Origin: Alkalicoccobacillus porphyridii
GTDB lineage: Bacteria > Bacillota > Bacilli > Bacillales > Bacillaceae_D
Length of the DNA: 64,000 nucleotides
Assembly: GCF_007293315.1 (NCBI RefSeq)
Contig: NZ_VLXZ01000013.1
Location: 1-64,000, forward strand
Reading direction: 5' to 3'
Under the pieces are notes generated by a model that searched no databases, was not told where the DNA came from, and saw only the letters and a list, made by a program, of their open reading frames with translations. Both the position numbers and the translations under genes were made by a program. Positions 36,774-45,348 of the stretch are shown here, in pieces; within the stretch, counting starts at the first letter, position 1, and each line of letters begins with the position of its first letter.

Positions 36774-38216
36774 ATGTCAGAAAAATCAATTGATGCTTCA
36801 CATACTATTTCGTTATTAGAGTCAATTGGAGAGACAGTTAATGATCAAAGCACTCAATTAAATAGTTATAGACGGTTTCTAAGTTCACAAGAAACTAGTC
36901 TTCGCATGCCATCTTCCGGGAAAACTGCAAGTAGTATTAATCGATTCTTAGTAGATGTACACCTTCCCATTGTCGAACATTTACAAACAGCACTTAAAGA
37001 TTTCAGCTCGCATTGTGAGACAATGAGAAATCAAATATCAAATGAACTTTCCGAAGATGCTATAATTGATCAAGAGTTTCTTACATCCACGCTTCATAAT
37101 AAACTTGACCAATTAAAAGATACAACTGAGAATCATGGTGAAGGCTTATTTGACCTGTCCAATGAATATAGTGATGTTGTGAGGCTCCCGAATTTCAATT
37201 ACGCCTCAATTATTGAAGGATTAAGCTCATCTCAAAAAGATGCAGATGATACCGTTACCGCATTACATAATCTTGATAGTGAAATGAAATCACCTTTAGA
37301 GTCTGTCAGAGACTCATTTGATTTAATAAAAACATTGACGAGTCGCGTTGAAACCATGATTTCTTCTGGGGATATGTCGATAAGTAATTTCAGCAGATCT
37401 ACAATCAAAAGTGAAGAATCGTATCAGGAATTAAATAAACAGGCTAACAGAAAAAATATTAGTGAAGGTTTAGGAGCAGTAAGTGGGTTTTTAGGTTATA
37501 GTGGTGCTTTACTAGTTGGCTCTCAAAACATTGCTGCTGGATTCTCCAAAGGGATAAATAAGGCTACAAAAACAAATTACACTCAATATAGTAGGACTTT
37601 AACAAGAAAATTCAACTCAATGGAATTCAGTAATAAATATATAGATAAGGCAAAATATGCATTCCATCAAGGGATTAATGCTACTAAAAGAGGTATTGTA
37701 GAAATAGCTATTGGAGCATCTAAGAATGAAACTATACGTTCTACTGCTCAAAAATTATCAAATTTTGAAGTTAATAAAGGTAGATTTGGTGATAGTGCAA
37801 CTTATAAAGTTCTAGATTCAAAGTTTACTAGAGCTCTAGGTCCAATTGGCTGGGGAGCAACTGCCGCAACAAATATATATGATGAATTTTATGGGGAGGG
37901 TCATGAAGATAAGTCAGGAGTAACTAAGCTTTTTAGAGCTGGGGCAGGTACTTTGGTTGAAGGGGGTTCTGCAACAGCAGGTGCAGTTATTGGAGGTGCA
38001 TTAGGATCTATAGCTGGACCGGCGGGTACATTAATCGGAGCTGGCGTTGGAAGTGTAGCTGGTGCTTATGTAGGTGAAAAAATAGCTCCTGCTATAAAAG
38101 ATGGGGTTGAATATATAACATCAGGTCAACTCAAAGAAGACTTTAATGAGACAGTAACTAATATCGGAAATAAATATAATGATATAAAATCAAGTGTAGT
38201 AGGTTGGTTTAAATAG
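36774..38216 (+). CDS. LXG-like type VII effector with glycine-zipper C terminus
   Basis: A 480-residue protein. Residues 1 to about 210 are an all-helical bundle with no signal peptide, like LXG/WXG-type export domains. Residues 235-265 include a small apolar Gly-rich segment (EGLGAVSGFLGYSGALLVG). Residues about 397-435 are a second apolar segment with GGALGSIAG and GAGVGSVAGAYVG, i.e. repeated G-x3-G spacing (glycine zipper). No nuclease or deaminase motif is visible. By analogy with streptococcal TelE, a glycine-zipper LXG toxin that permeabilises membranes, I infer a pore-forming toxin. Base composition is lower in G+C than neighbours. ATG 36774 follows AAGGGGTGA. Confidence 0.7.
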   Translation: MSEKSIDASHTISLLESIGETVNDQSTQLNSYRRFLSSQETSLRMPSSGKTASSINRFLVDVHLPIVEHLQTALKDFSSHCETMRNQISNELSEDAIIDQEFLTSTLHNKLDQLKDTTENHGEGLFDLSNEYSDVVRLPNFNYASIIEGLSSSQKDADDTVTALHNLDSEMKSPLESVRDSFDLIKTLTSRVETMISSGDMSISNFSRSTIKSEESYQELNKQANRKNISEGLGAVSGFLGYSGALLVGSQNIAAGFSKGINKATKTNYTQYSRTLTRKFNSMEFSNKYIDKAKYAFHQGINATKRGIVEIAIGASKNETIRSTAQKLSNFEVNKGRFGDSATYKVLDSKFTRALGPIGWGATAATNIYDEFYGEGHEDKSGVTKLFRAGAGTLVEGGSATAGAVIGGALGSIAGPAGTLIGAGVGSVAGAYVGEKIAPAIKDGVEYITSGQLKEDFNETVTNIGNKYNDIKSSVVGWFK

Positions 38217-38243
38217 TACTATTTGTAACGAGGTGAAATTCAC

Positions 38244-38573
38244 ATGAACTTGAATTTATTATTATTGGGTATAGTTGTATTTTTTCTAGTTTTTCAATCT
38301 ATTAACGCTTTTTGCTTAACAATATTAGGACCAATTTATCGACATTACATTGCAGGTTTTTGGACTAAAAATCCCCAAAAAACTAATGAATGGATTTTCA
38401 ATGGGGTATATATCGTTACCATGAGCTTGGCTTATCCAACGTATATGCATTTGTTCAATAAATACTCTACTTGGAAAACATCTTTAATTTATGGTTCATG
38501 TTTTCTTTTCCTGTGGTTGTTTATACTTGTTTTCATTGCTCCAATGTTAGATAGCTCAGGCAAGTTCGATTAA
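38244..38573 (+). CDS. multi-pass membrane protein, candidate immunity protein (copy 1)
   Basis: A 109-residue protein with three hydrophobic segments (about 5-30, 52-70, 80-102) and the motif FWTKNPQKTNEWIFNGVYIVTMSLAY between the first two. It starts 27 nt after the effector-like gene with GAGGTGAAA as ribosome site. A membrane protein directly downstream of a presumed membrane-active toxin fits an immunity role. A diverged copy with YWTKN...KVFN...TMSLAY lies at 41237-41587. Confidence 0.6.
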   Translation: MNLNLLLLGIVVFFLVFQSINAFCLTILGPIYRHYIAGFWTKNPQKTNEWIFNGVYIVTMSLAYPTYMHLFNKYSTWKTSLIYGSCFLFLWLFILVFIAPMLDSSGKFD

Positions 38574-38680
38574 AAAAATAAATCTAAAATAATGTTTTGA
38601 AATTTATGTAGCTTCCTTTAGTTAATTTTATATATTGCCTAGTTAATACTTACTATAATTTTTATAAGGGAGAAGTGTAT

Positions 38681-39487
38681 ATGCAACCTAACCTAACTTG
38701 CACCACAGAAGAACTAATCCTACTCCTCACCCTCTGCGGTTACCAAGAAACTGCAAAGGGGCTAGGGGAAAGTGTATTTGGCGAAAAATCAACAGATGCA
38801 TGGGATACCCTACTTGATGGTGCCTCTCACCAACTTATGTTAAAAGGCGTATGGGATTACGATAAAGCAGAAAATGATGAAGTACCTTTAACCAATGAGC
38901 TTCAAGACTTTATAAAAAATTATGCTTCGTCCCCTCATCTAGTTCGACTCATAAACCAAGCTCAAGATACTTCTTTATTATTTCACTCTGTATCGGAAGA
39001 CTACTGGATCGAGCATATTGTAGTAAACGGCATAATACATGAGTTTGGTTACGTTTCTCTAAAAGAAATTAAAGAAGATATTAGAGATTTTTATTTAATT
39101 GAAAGTCCTACTCCGTTAAAAGGCTCTGCTTTTGTACTAACTCCAAATCAATTTGAATTATTGAGTGATTCATCAAATGTGGACATATTAGCTAATAACC
39201 TTGAAGACGCACCCTTTAAAGATAGTTTTATAAACTTTAAAGAGGACTTAAATAATTATAAGTGGCAACTTGACAATATAAGTAGGTTCTATTTAGAAGA
39301 TTCTGGCGAAGAAAGTAAAATGACTAATATCTTATTCTTACTACCTTCAAAAAATGGAATCTGGTGCATTAAATATATTGAAAATGATAACGAAGTATTC
39401 GTTGCTTTCGAACTAAAAGATACGAATTCTTGGATTGAGGAATGTATGAATCTCTTTAATCATACTGATACACCTGTCCTCAATTAA
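38681..39487 (+). CDS. unrecognised 268-residue cassette protein
   Basis: A soluble protein beginning MQPNLTCTTEELILLLTLCGYQE, acidic, with no signal or membrane segment. The N-terminal LLLTLCGY followed by helical segments and a central VLTPNQFELLSDSS has an EspG-like feel (type VII chaperones), but this is only an impression. The C-terminal part (about 200-255) is beta-rich. The ATG two codons into the frame was chosen because GGGAG lies 8 nt upstream. Its place within the LXG cassette suggests a secretion adaptor or chaperone. Confidence 0.55.
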   Translation: MQPNLTCTTEELILLLTLCGYQETAKGLGESVFGEKSTDAWDTLLDGASHQLMLKGVWDYDKAENDEVPLTNELQDFIKNYASSPHLVRLINQAQDTSLLFHSVSEDYWIEHIVVNGIIHEFGYVSLKEIKEDIRDFYLIESPTPLKGSAFVLTPNQFELLSDSSNVDILANNLEDAPFKDSFINFKEDLNNYKWQLDNISRFYLEDSGEESKMTNILFLLPSKNGIWCIKYIENDNEVFVAFELKDTNSWIEECMNLFNHTDTPVLN

Positions 39488-39511
39488 TGGTGTAATAAGA
39501 AGGAGTAAAAA

Positions 39512-39994
39512 ATGTACAAATCAAAATTAGACTGGAAATTCATCACAGTGCTAACAACGTCTTTACTTATCTGCCTAGTGATATTATTCTCAATTTATTT
39601 TTCTGGTAATACTAGTACTCGTTCGCTTTATTTTTATGGACCAGGATTGATTTTAGGATTGATTATCGGTATTCCTATTTTTCACAATGTTGCGGTAAAC
39701 ACATTTTATGAACTTAAGGAAGATGGCTTGTATATTCGCTCAGGGTTTTCCAAATACAAAGTTGAGTATGAGTTAATGGAATCTGTCCATCCAGTTAACC
39801 AAAATCTTAAGAGCACTTTTAACCTATTATCTAATATCAATGGATTGCGTACGATGACTGCATTTAGCGGAACAGCAATCCGCTTAAACGCAAAATGGTC
39901 ATTCGTAAAAATATCTCCTAAAGAAGAAGAGAAATTTCTAAATGCACTTCTTGAAAAAGTTCCTAATTTAGAAAGATCTAACGACCCATTATAA
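39512..39994 (+). CDS. PH-domain-like membrane protein (copy 1)
   Basis: A 160-residue protein with two N-terminal hydrophobic segments (about 10-30 and 45-68) and a C-terminal cytosolic beta domain (YELKEDGLYIRSGFSKYKVEYE...VKISPKEEEKFLNAL) like the bacterial PH domains of YyaB and of SunI, the sublancin immunity protein. It ends KVPNLERSNDPL. A diverged copy is at about 40742-41224. A role in immunity or envelope protection is inferred from the SunI likeness and the cassette context. The ribosome site is AAGGAG. Confidence 0.6.
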   Translation: MYKSKLDWKFITVLTTSLLICLVILFSIYFSGNTSTRSLYFYGPGLILGLIIGIPIFHNVAVNTFYELKEDGLYIRSGFSKYKVEYELMESVHPVNQNLKSTFNLLSNINGLRTMTAFSGTAIRLNAKWSFVKISPKEEEKFLNALLEKVPNLERSNDPL

Positions 39995-40012
39995 CTTTAA
40001 AGGAGGCTAAGC

Positions 40013-40387
40013 ATGTCTGAATCATACTATCGCAGGCTTATCTTTAATCAAGAGATCGCTTTAGCATCTTCAGTAGCTGAAAACGAACGTCTTCGTGATT
40101 GTCGGGGGAAATTAAAAGCTAGAAGAGCAAGCATGAATAGTTCAAAACCTAATTATAGCGAACCTGAATTAACGGCATCAACTTGGCGGGGGAAACACGC
40201 AGATAAATTCGAAGACAATCGCGAAAGTGGGGTTATTGATACGTATAATTCCCTCTTAGATAAAGTGGATGACGCTCTAGATCGTGTAGATAATGCAATC
40301 AATCATTCTCAAGACACGCTTACTTTCCAAACCCAGAATCTTCAAAATTATAAAGCTGCTTTACAAAGAGAATTGGCTAAGGATTAA
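40013..40387 (+). CDS. DUF5082/WXG-like protein
   Basis: A 124-residue helical hairpin protein with a central STWRGKHADKFEDNR (a W-x-G turn), flanked by a coiled N-terminal helix (residues 5-42) and a C-terminal helix. This is the layout of WXG100 superfamily/DUF5082 (B. subtilis YxiB), which accompany LXG genes as export partners. It has a strong AAAGGAGG site. It ends the first transcription unit of the cassette, with a terminator 150 nt on. Confidence 0.7.
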   Translation: MSESYYRRLIFNQEIALASSVAENERLRDCRGKLKARRASMNSSKPNYSEPELTASTWRGKHADKFEDNRESGVIDTYNSLLDKVDDALDRVDNAINHSQDTLTFQTQNLQNYKAALQRELAKD

Positions 40388-40535
40388 TATTGAATATTGT
40401 CACCATTTTATTAGTGCTGTGGCAATTGCATATCATAATCCAAATAACTTGAGCTTAATTAACCGACCAATAAAACTTTAGATAATATACCGATCTCATC
40501 AAATAAACCTTCACAAGGACTATAAAATTTCTTTT

Positions 40536-40570
40536 AAAAAACTCCCAAGTATCGTATCGGGAGTTTTTTA
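40536..40570 (+). terminator. terminator inside the LXG cassette
   Basis: AAAAAACTCCC...GGGAGTTTTTT forms a symmetrical stem with T-runs on both strands. It separates the first seven genes from the two-gene unit. The rest of 40388-40732 holds no supported gene. Confidence 0.9.
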
Positions 40571-40741
40571 ATTAAGCATTAAATCTAATCAGGATAGTTA
40601 GATTTTTGTATGAATTAAATTGAATAGAATGGTTCACAATTTTGGATAAAGTTATATTAATTATGACCGAGCTATTGATAATGGATTATGAATTCAAACT
40701 AAAACAACTATCTGTAATCAAGCTGTGAGGAGATGAAAGAA

Positions 40742-41224
40742 CTGTATAAAACTAAATTTGATAAAAAGTATATTATTTTAGTTAGCTTAATTTTATTAAT
40801 TGCTGTGGTCGCTTTAGTCTATTCATGGATAGGCCCATCACCTGGATCAAGATATAAACATGCTAAATATATCCTATTACCAATAGTAGGTATATTTGTT
40901 CCATATACTATTTATTCACTACCGAGAATTACATACGAACTATGTGAAAACGAACTTATAATCCATACAGGTGGAATGAAGTTTAGAACCAAATATGAAA
41001 CAATGAGAGGTATTCATCCTACTAGTTCGAAAATAGACCATATTGTAGAATCTAAGAATCAGGGCGCTTTACGCGTAGTAACAAATTTTAGTAACGGAAT
41101 CACGATTACATTAAATGATAAAAAAAGACCCTATGTTCAAATCACCCCTAAAAATGAAGAAAAATTTATTCTTGAACTACAAAATAAAGTTCCCACTCTG
41201 AAGAGATCTAATGAACCTATATAA
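40742..41224 (+). CDS. PH-domain-like membrane protein (copy 2), unusual start
   Basis: A 160-residue (163 from the ATG at 40733) paralogue of the protein at 39512-39994: two membrane segments, then YELCENELIIHTGGMKFRTKYE and the shared ending KVPTLKRSNEPI. The start is odd. The ATG at 40733 directly abuts GAGGAG with no spacer, whereas alignment with copy 1 (MYKSKLDWKF versus LYKTKFDKKY) and a 9-nt spacing point to CTG 40742. It is the first gene of a second unit and a candidate duplicated immunity gene. Confidence 0.6.
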   Translation: MYKTKFDKKYIILVSLILLIAVVALVYSWIGPSPGSRYKHAKYILLPIVGIFVPYTIYSLPRITYELCENELIIHTGGMKFRTKYETMRGIHPTSSKIDHIVESKNQGALRVVTNFSNGITITLNDKKRPYVQITPKNEEKFILELQNKVPTLKRSNEPI

Positions 41225-41236
41225 AGGAGACTATCA

Positions 41237-41587
41237 TTGCTACTCTTAAAAATTTTATTAATCTTTATCATGTCTTGTTTCAGCATTCAAGCTGCCACAG
41301 CATTAGGTTTAGCTTTTGGGGGTCCATCTGGGTCTTGGCAGCGTTGGAATATAGAGCGATATTGGACGAAGAATGCCACTCATTGGGCTGATAAGGTCTT
41401 TAATGTTTACTTTTATTTAACAATGAGCTTAGCGTATTTCTCTTACCATGCTGTTTATAAAAAATATGGTTATTTACGGACTCTTGCCATTTTCTTATTT
41501 GCTCTTATCACTATAATCTTTACTGTTTTCGGTATTATATTTCCCTTTTTAGATATAATAGGTTTTTTTGATTTTTTAGATTCATAA
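41237..41587 (+). CDS. multi-pass membrane protein, candidate immunity protein (copy 2)
   Basis: A 116-residue paralogue of the protein at 38244-38573, with three to four hydrophobic segments and YWTKNATHWADKVFN followed by TMSLAYFSYH. It starts at TTG 41237 with AAAGGAG 7 nt upstream, and lies 12 nt after the PH-like gene. Pairing of both copy-2 proteins without a second effector suggests a retained or orphan immunity set. Confidence 0.6.
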   Translation: MLLLKILLIFIMSCFSIQAATALGLAFGGPSGSWQRWNIERYWTKNATHWADKVFNVYFYLTMSLAYFSYHAVYKKYGYLRTLAIFLFALITIIFTVFGIIFPFLDIIGFFDFLDS

Positions 41588-41592
41588 AATGA

Positions 41593-41640
41593 ATAAAAGC
41601 ACCTCATTGAATATTTTCATTCGATGGGGTGCTTTTTATT
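41593..41640. terminator. bidirectional terminator at the right end of the LXG cassette
   Basis: The stem AAAGCACCTCATTGAAT...ATTCGATGGGGTGCTTT is followed by TTATTT. It serves the cassette and the convergent symporter gene. Confidence 0.9.
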
Positions 41641-42611
41641 TATTCCATCCTCACAGCTGGATCCATCTCCGGCTGCTCTTTTTGCAGTTTTCGACTAATA
41701 AATTTTCCGAACAGAGCTGCAAGCACTTGCTGGAACAGGGTTCCGAGTATAACTGGCAACGAAACGGCCGGTGGAAAATACACTACAGCAATGGCTGCAC
41801 CCACTCCAATGTTTCTCATTCCGGAGTTAAACATGACGCTGATTGAGATGTCGGAGGCAAAGCCGAGGCGTCTGGAGCCAAAGAAACCGATTAGATAGCT
41901 TGTGATGGCTAGTGTTAGAACAACAAAAAAGATGGTTATAACCGTTGCGTCTATAGATGTGAGATAAGGTGCTACGATGGAGCCGTTGAGCATAATGACG
42001 GTCAGTAAGCTTAGTTTAGCTAATGGGGCAAGGGTTTTACTCATTCGAATGATATTGCCTTTTCTTAGATGATTCACTAAGATACCTAAAGCTGATGGGA
42101 GAATCACCATCATGATGAGACCGCTCATCACTCCCCACGTATCCAGTGAAATTTGTCCTCCAATCAAAATACTGAGTGTTAAGGGCACGATGAATGGAGA
42201 GATCAATGTATTTATAAGAATGATAGCAAGGGTCAAGCTTCTGCTACCATTATAAATCGAAACCCACATGAGGGTAACGACTCCGGTAGGTATCGTAAAA
42301 GCAAGCACTAGGCCGGCAATCGTCTCAACGTTTCCTGCAAAAAAAGCGTGCCCAAGTCCAAATGCTAGGAGCGGCATGATGACTTGGATAATGACCATAC
42401 TAGTAAGAATGGGCGCGGGATAATGAACGATATTTTTCATATCTTTAGGACTAATGGCTAGGCTGCTAGCAAACGTAATAAATGCAAAAATAAAAGGAAC
42501 TAAAAATACATAGCTTGAGAAAAACGTGCTTAACATCACACCTGTGATAACTCCCATAGGTGTGAGAATGGGCAACGCTCTTTCTAAAAACCGGTTCAGC
42601 GTATCTAACAT
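41640..42611 (-). CDS. bile acid:sodium symporter (BASS) family protein, YocS-like
   Basis: A 323-residue protein with nine to ten hydrophobic segments and the family features MWVSIYNGSRSLTLAIILINTLISP and MFNSGMRNIGVGAA, which hold the sodium-binding crossover residues. In Bacillus the homologue is YocS. Bacterial members carry organic anions such as pantoate; the substrate here is unknown. It has GGAGAGA as ribosome site. Confidence 0.8.
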   Translation of the reverse strand: MLDTLNRFLERALPILTPMGVITGVMLSTFFSSYVFLVPFIFAFITFASSLAISPKDMKNIVHYPAPILTSMVIIQVIMPLLAFGLGHAFFAGNVETIAGLVLAFTIPTGVVTLMWVSIYNGSRSLTLAIILINTLISPFIVPLTLSILIGGQISLDTWGVMSGLIMMVILPSALGILVNHLRKGNIIRMSKTLAPLAKLSLLTVIMLNGSIVAPYLTSIDATVITIFFVVLTLAITSYLIGFFGSRRLGFASDISISVMFNSGMRNIGVGAAIAVVYFPPAVSLPVILGTLFQQVLAALFGKFISRKLQKEQPEMDPAVRME

Positions 42612-42765
42612 TCAATCTCTCCTACCTTACAAATGAAATGGACCTTTTTATTTTTAGTTTACCATATGAAAGGGAAGCTGTATTGAGCACGGGGTTGATT
42701 TTGCAGACTTATTCGCTACACAGCTCTGATCATTCTTTGAGCACTTCCTCCCTTTCCGCTCATTT

Positions 42766-42846
42766 TAAAAATTTTCGCGCACCGGAATCGAAATTTCGCG
42801 CAGCTCTTCTCTATTTTCGCGCAATTCACCTTAGATTTCGCGCATT
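42766..42846. repeat. four TTTCGCGCA motifs at about 22-bp spacing
   Basis: TTTTCGCGCA, ATTTCGCGCA, TTTTCGCGCA and ATTTCGCGCA recur roughly every 22 bp within the gap between the symporter and pepF genes. The gap 42612-42950 has no supported gene. Confidence 0.75.
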
Positions 42847-42904
42847 TGAAATTCACGGCACGTGCTTTAAAATGTGTTTTTGCTCCACATGCTCTCTTCC
42901 CCTT

Positions 42905-42940
42905 TTAAATACAAAGAAACGCAGTCCACAAACTGCGTTC
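42905..42940 (-). terminator. terminator after pepF
   Basis: The minus-strand stem AACGCAGT-ttgtgg-ACTGCGTT is followed by TCTTTGTATTT, just past the pepF stop. Confidence 0.8.
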
Positions 42941-42950
42941 CTCCTCATCC

Positions 42951-44729
42951 TTATTTCAATTCATCTGCCAAGCGGTTAAATTCTTCGATATCTGCTAGGA
43001 CTACATCAATGGCTTGCTGCCAGAACGATGCGTCTGTAAGATCAGCGTCTAGGTGTTTCTTAGCCAGGTCTTCGACAGTCATGCTGGCGGTGTCTTCGAG
43101 TAAGGCGATGTAGCTGTCTTCGAAGGATCCTCCAGCTTCAAGCGCCTGCTTATAGATGCCTTGGCTGAATAGATATCCGAATGTATACGGGAAGTTATAG
43201 AATGGCACGTGGGTGATATGGAAGTGCAGTTTGGATGCCCAGAAGCTTGGTGAGTATTCTGTGAGCTGGTTTCCAAAAGCTTCGCGTTGAGCTTCTTCCA
43301 TTAATGCGTTTAGCTCCTCTACTGAGAGGCTTTTTTGCTTACGTGCTTCATAAAATCTTGTTTCAAATAGGAATCTCGCGTGAATGTTCATAAAGAAAGC
43401 GAGTGCGCGTGAGATTTTGTTTTCGAGTAGTGATAGCTTTAGTTCCTTGCTTTCCGCTTCCTCTACTAAGGCATCAGAAACGATGGCTTCTGCAAAGGTT
43501 GAGGCGGTTTCGGCCACATTCATTGCGTATTTGCGTGCAAATGGTTGCTTTTCGGTTAAGCAGTGGCTATGGTAAGCGTGACCTAGCTCATGAGCTAGGG
43601 TCGCGACATTTGCCATTGTACCGTCATAGGTCATAAAGATTCGTGATTGCTTCTTTAATGGGAAGCTTGTACAAAAGCCTCCTGGACGTTTCCCAGCACG
43701 GTCTTCGGCTTCAATCCAACCGTCGCGCAAGGCGCCTTCTGTAAATTCTGCCAGCTTCGGACTAAAGGCGCGGAAATGCTTGATGATGAGATCACACGCT
43801 TCCTGATAGCTGATTTTCTTATCATTCTCAAGTGGGAGCGGTGCGTTTACGTCATGAAAGGAAAGTTTCTCAATGCCAAGGAGCTCGGCTTTTTTCTCCA
43901 TAAATTGATAGAACGCTGGCTTGTTTGCCGTGATCGTATCCCACATCGCATTAAGTGTTTTTTCTTCCATGCGGTTATAAGCTAATGGTTCTTTTAATAC
44001 GTTATCCCAGCCTCTTGCTTCGTAAAGCTTTAAGCGGAACCCGGCAAGGTGGTTAATTGTTTGTGAGAACACATCTGCTTCCTTTTGCCATGCTTCTTCG
44101 TTTACTTTAAAGGCACTTTCGCGCACAGAGCGGTCACTTGAGTTCATGCGATTTTGTAGCTGCCCAGCTGAGAGAGATTTTACTTCCCCATCTTCTTCAA
44201 ACGGAATTTCCATACGCCCCACAGCTTGATTGTAGAAGTTCCCCCATGCGTGATAACCATCAATAGCTAAACCAGCAGCCAGTTTTTCTTCTGCTGGAGA
44301 GAGTTTTTCTATAGCTTGTTGTCTTTTTTCTTGTAAATTAAAAGTTACTCCATCTAGCTCAGACTGCTCAGTTAGTTTTGCAAAATCCGAATCTGATAAG
44401 CTAGCAAGCTCTTGTTCCAGTTTATCTGAAAGGGTTTGAAGCTTAGCCCCTATTTCTAGTAACTGCCCTTGCAAAAGCAGAGCCTGCTTGTCTTTGACGT
44501 TTTGAGCCGTTAAGCAGCTGACAAACCCACCTGCGTGCTGTTGACGCAAGCCGATTTGCTGAACATGGACGAGTCCTTCTGTAAGCTGAGCTAACGTCAA
44601 CTCTCCCTCAAGCTGCTGATCTAATTGCTTTAACTGGTTTTTTGTCTTTACCAAAAAGTCCAGAAATTCACTAGATTCACTACCACCTGCAAAAAACGTT
44701 TCTAAGTCCCAATTTTCCGGAAAGTGCAT
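42951..44729 (-). CDS. pepF: oligoendopeptidase F-type M3 metallopeptidase
   Basis: A 592-residue cytosolic zinc peptidase of family M3. The zinc site is HELGHAYH with the downstream glutamate in ETASTFAEAI. The helical N-terminal half (about 1-200) and the C-terminal TEYSPSFWASKLHFHITHVPFYNFPYTFGYLF region are typical of the M3B PepF/YusX group. It degrades short peptides. It starts at ATG 44729 behind GGAGGAG. No operon partner. Confidence 0.9.
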   Translation of the reverse strand: MHFPENWDLETFFAGGSESSEFLDFLVKTKNQLKQLDQQLEGELTLAQLTEGLVHVQQIGLRQQHAGGFVSCLTAQNVKDKQALLLQGQLLEIGAKLQTLSDKLEQELASLSDSDFAKLTEQSELDGVTFNLQEKRQQAIEKLSPAEEKLAAGLAIDGYHAWGNFYNQAVGRMEIPFEEDGEVKSLSAGQLQNRMNSSDRSVRESAFKVNEEAWQKEADVFSQTINHLAGFRLKLYEARGWDNVLKEPLAYNRMEEKTLNAMWDTITANKPAFYQFMEKKAELLGIEKLSFHDVNAPLPLENDKKISYQEACDLIIKHFRAFSPKLAEFTEGALRDGWIEAEDRAGKRPGGFCTSFPLKKQSRIFMTYDGTMANVATLAHELGHAYHSHCLTEKQPFARKYAMNVAETASTFAEAIVSDALVEEAESKELKLSLLENKISRALAFFMNIHARFLFETRFYEARKQKSLSVEELNALMEEAQREAFGNQLTEYSPSFWASKLHFHITHVPFYNFPYTFGYLFSQGIYKQALEAGGSFEDSYIALLEDTASMTVEDLAKKHLDADLTDASFWQQAIDVVLADIEEFNRLADELK

Positions 44730-44805
44730 ATGTATCTCCTCCTAGACTATTTCGCCTTACGTAATATCTAGTTTATCAAATTTTTCAGAAGATAACATCT
44801 ACTAA

Positions 44806-45336
44806 TTAAGAAAGTATAATTGCTCCATATAGTAATGATCCGAGGATAACAAGGGCTGGATGAACTTTGACCACCTCTAGCAAAACATAGCTTCCTACAA
44901 TTAGAATGATGGTTTGAATTGAGCCGGCTCCCTCCCACGAGGTCACAAAGAAATCATAGGCTAGTACCGCTAAAAGAATAGCGATAGTTGGTTTGATTAG
45001 CTTTGTTAGCAATTTTACCTTTGGTGAGTCTTTAAATTTTAATAATATATTTAAGAGAACAATCATTAAAAATACAGTAGGTGCAACGGTCGCAAATAAG
45101 GCCACAGCTGCTCCTGGAATACCAGCTACTTCATAGCCTATTTGCCCAGCCAGCTTTGTTGCAATTGGTCCAGGCAATGCATTAGACAAGGCGACAAGTT
45201 CACCAAAATCCTGATTGGTCATCCAGCCATAACGACTGACCACTTCATTTTGAATAAGTGGAATGGATGGCGGGCCACCTCCGTAACCGACTATACCTGG
45301 GATAAAAAATGCGATAAATAGTTGTAAAAGTATCAT
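44806..45336 (-). CDS. chromate transporter half (ChrA family), second gene
   Basis: A 176-residue membrane protein with about five helices and the CHR motifs GYGGGPPSIPLIQNEVV and NALPGPIATKLAGQIGYEVAG. It is one of a pair of short-chain CHR proteins that together make a full transporter, as with B. subtilis YwrA/YwrB. The gene is 12 nt after its partner. Confidence 0.9.
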   Translation of the reverse strand: MILLQLFIAFFIPGIVGYGGGPPSIPLIQNEVVSRYGWMTNQDFGELVALSNALPGPIATKLAGQIGYEVAGIPGAAVALFATVAPTVFLMIVLLNILLKFKDSPKVKLLTKLIKPTIAILLAVLAYDFFVTSWEGAGSIQTIILIVGSYVLLEVVKVHPALVILGSLLYGAIILS

Positions 45337-45348
45337 TGCTTACTCCTT

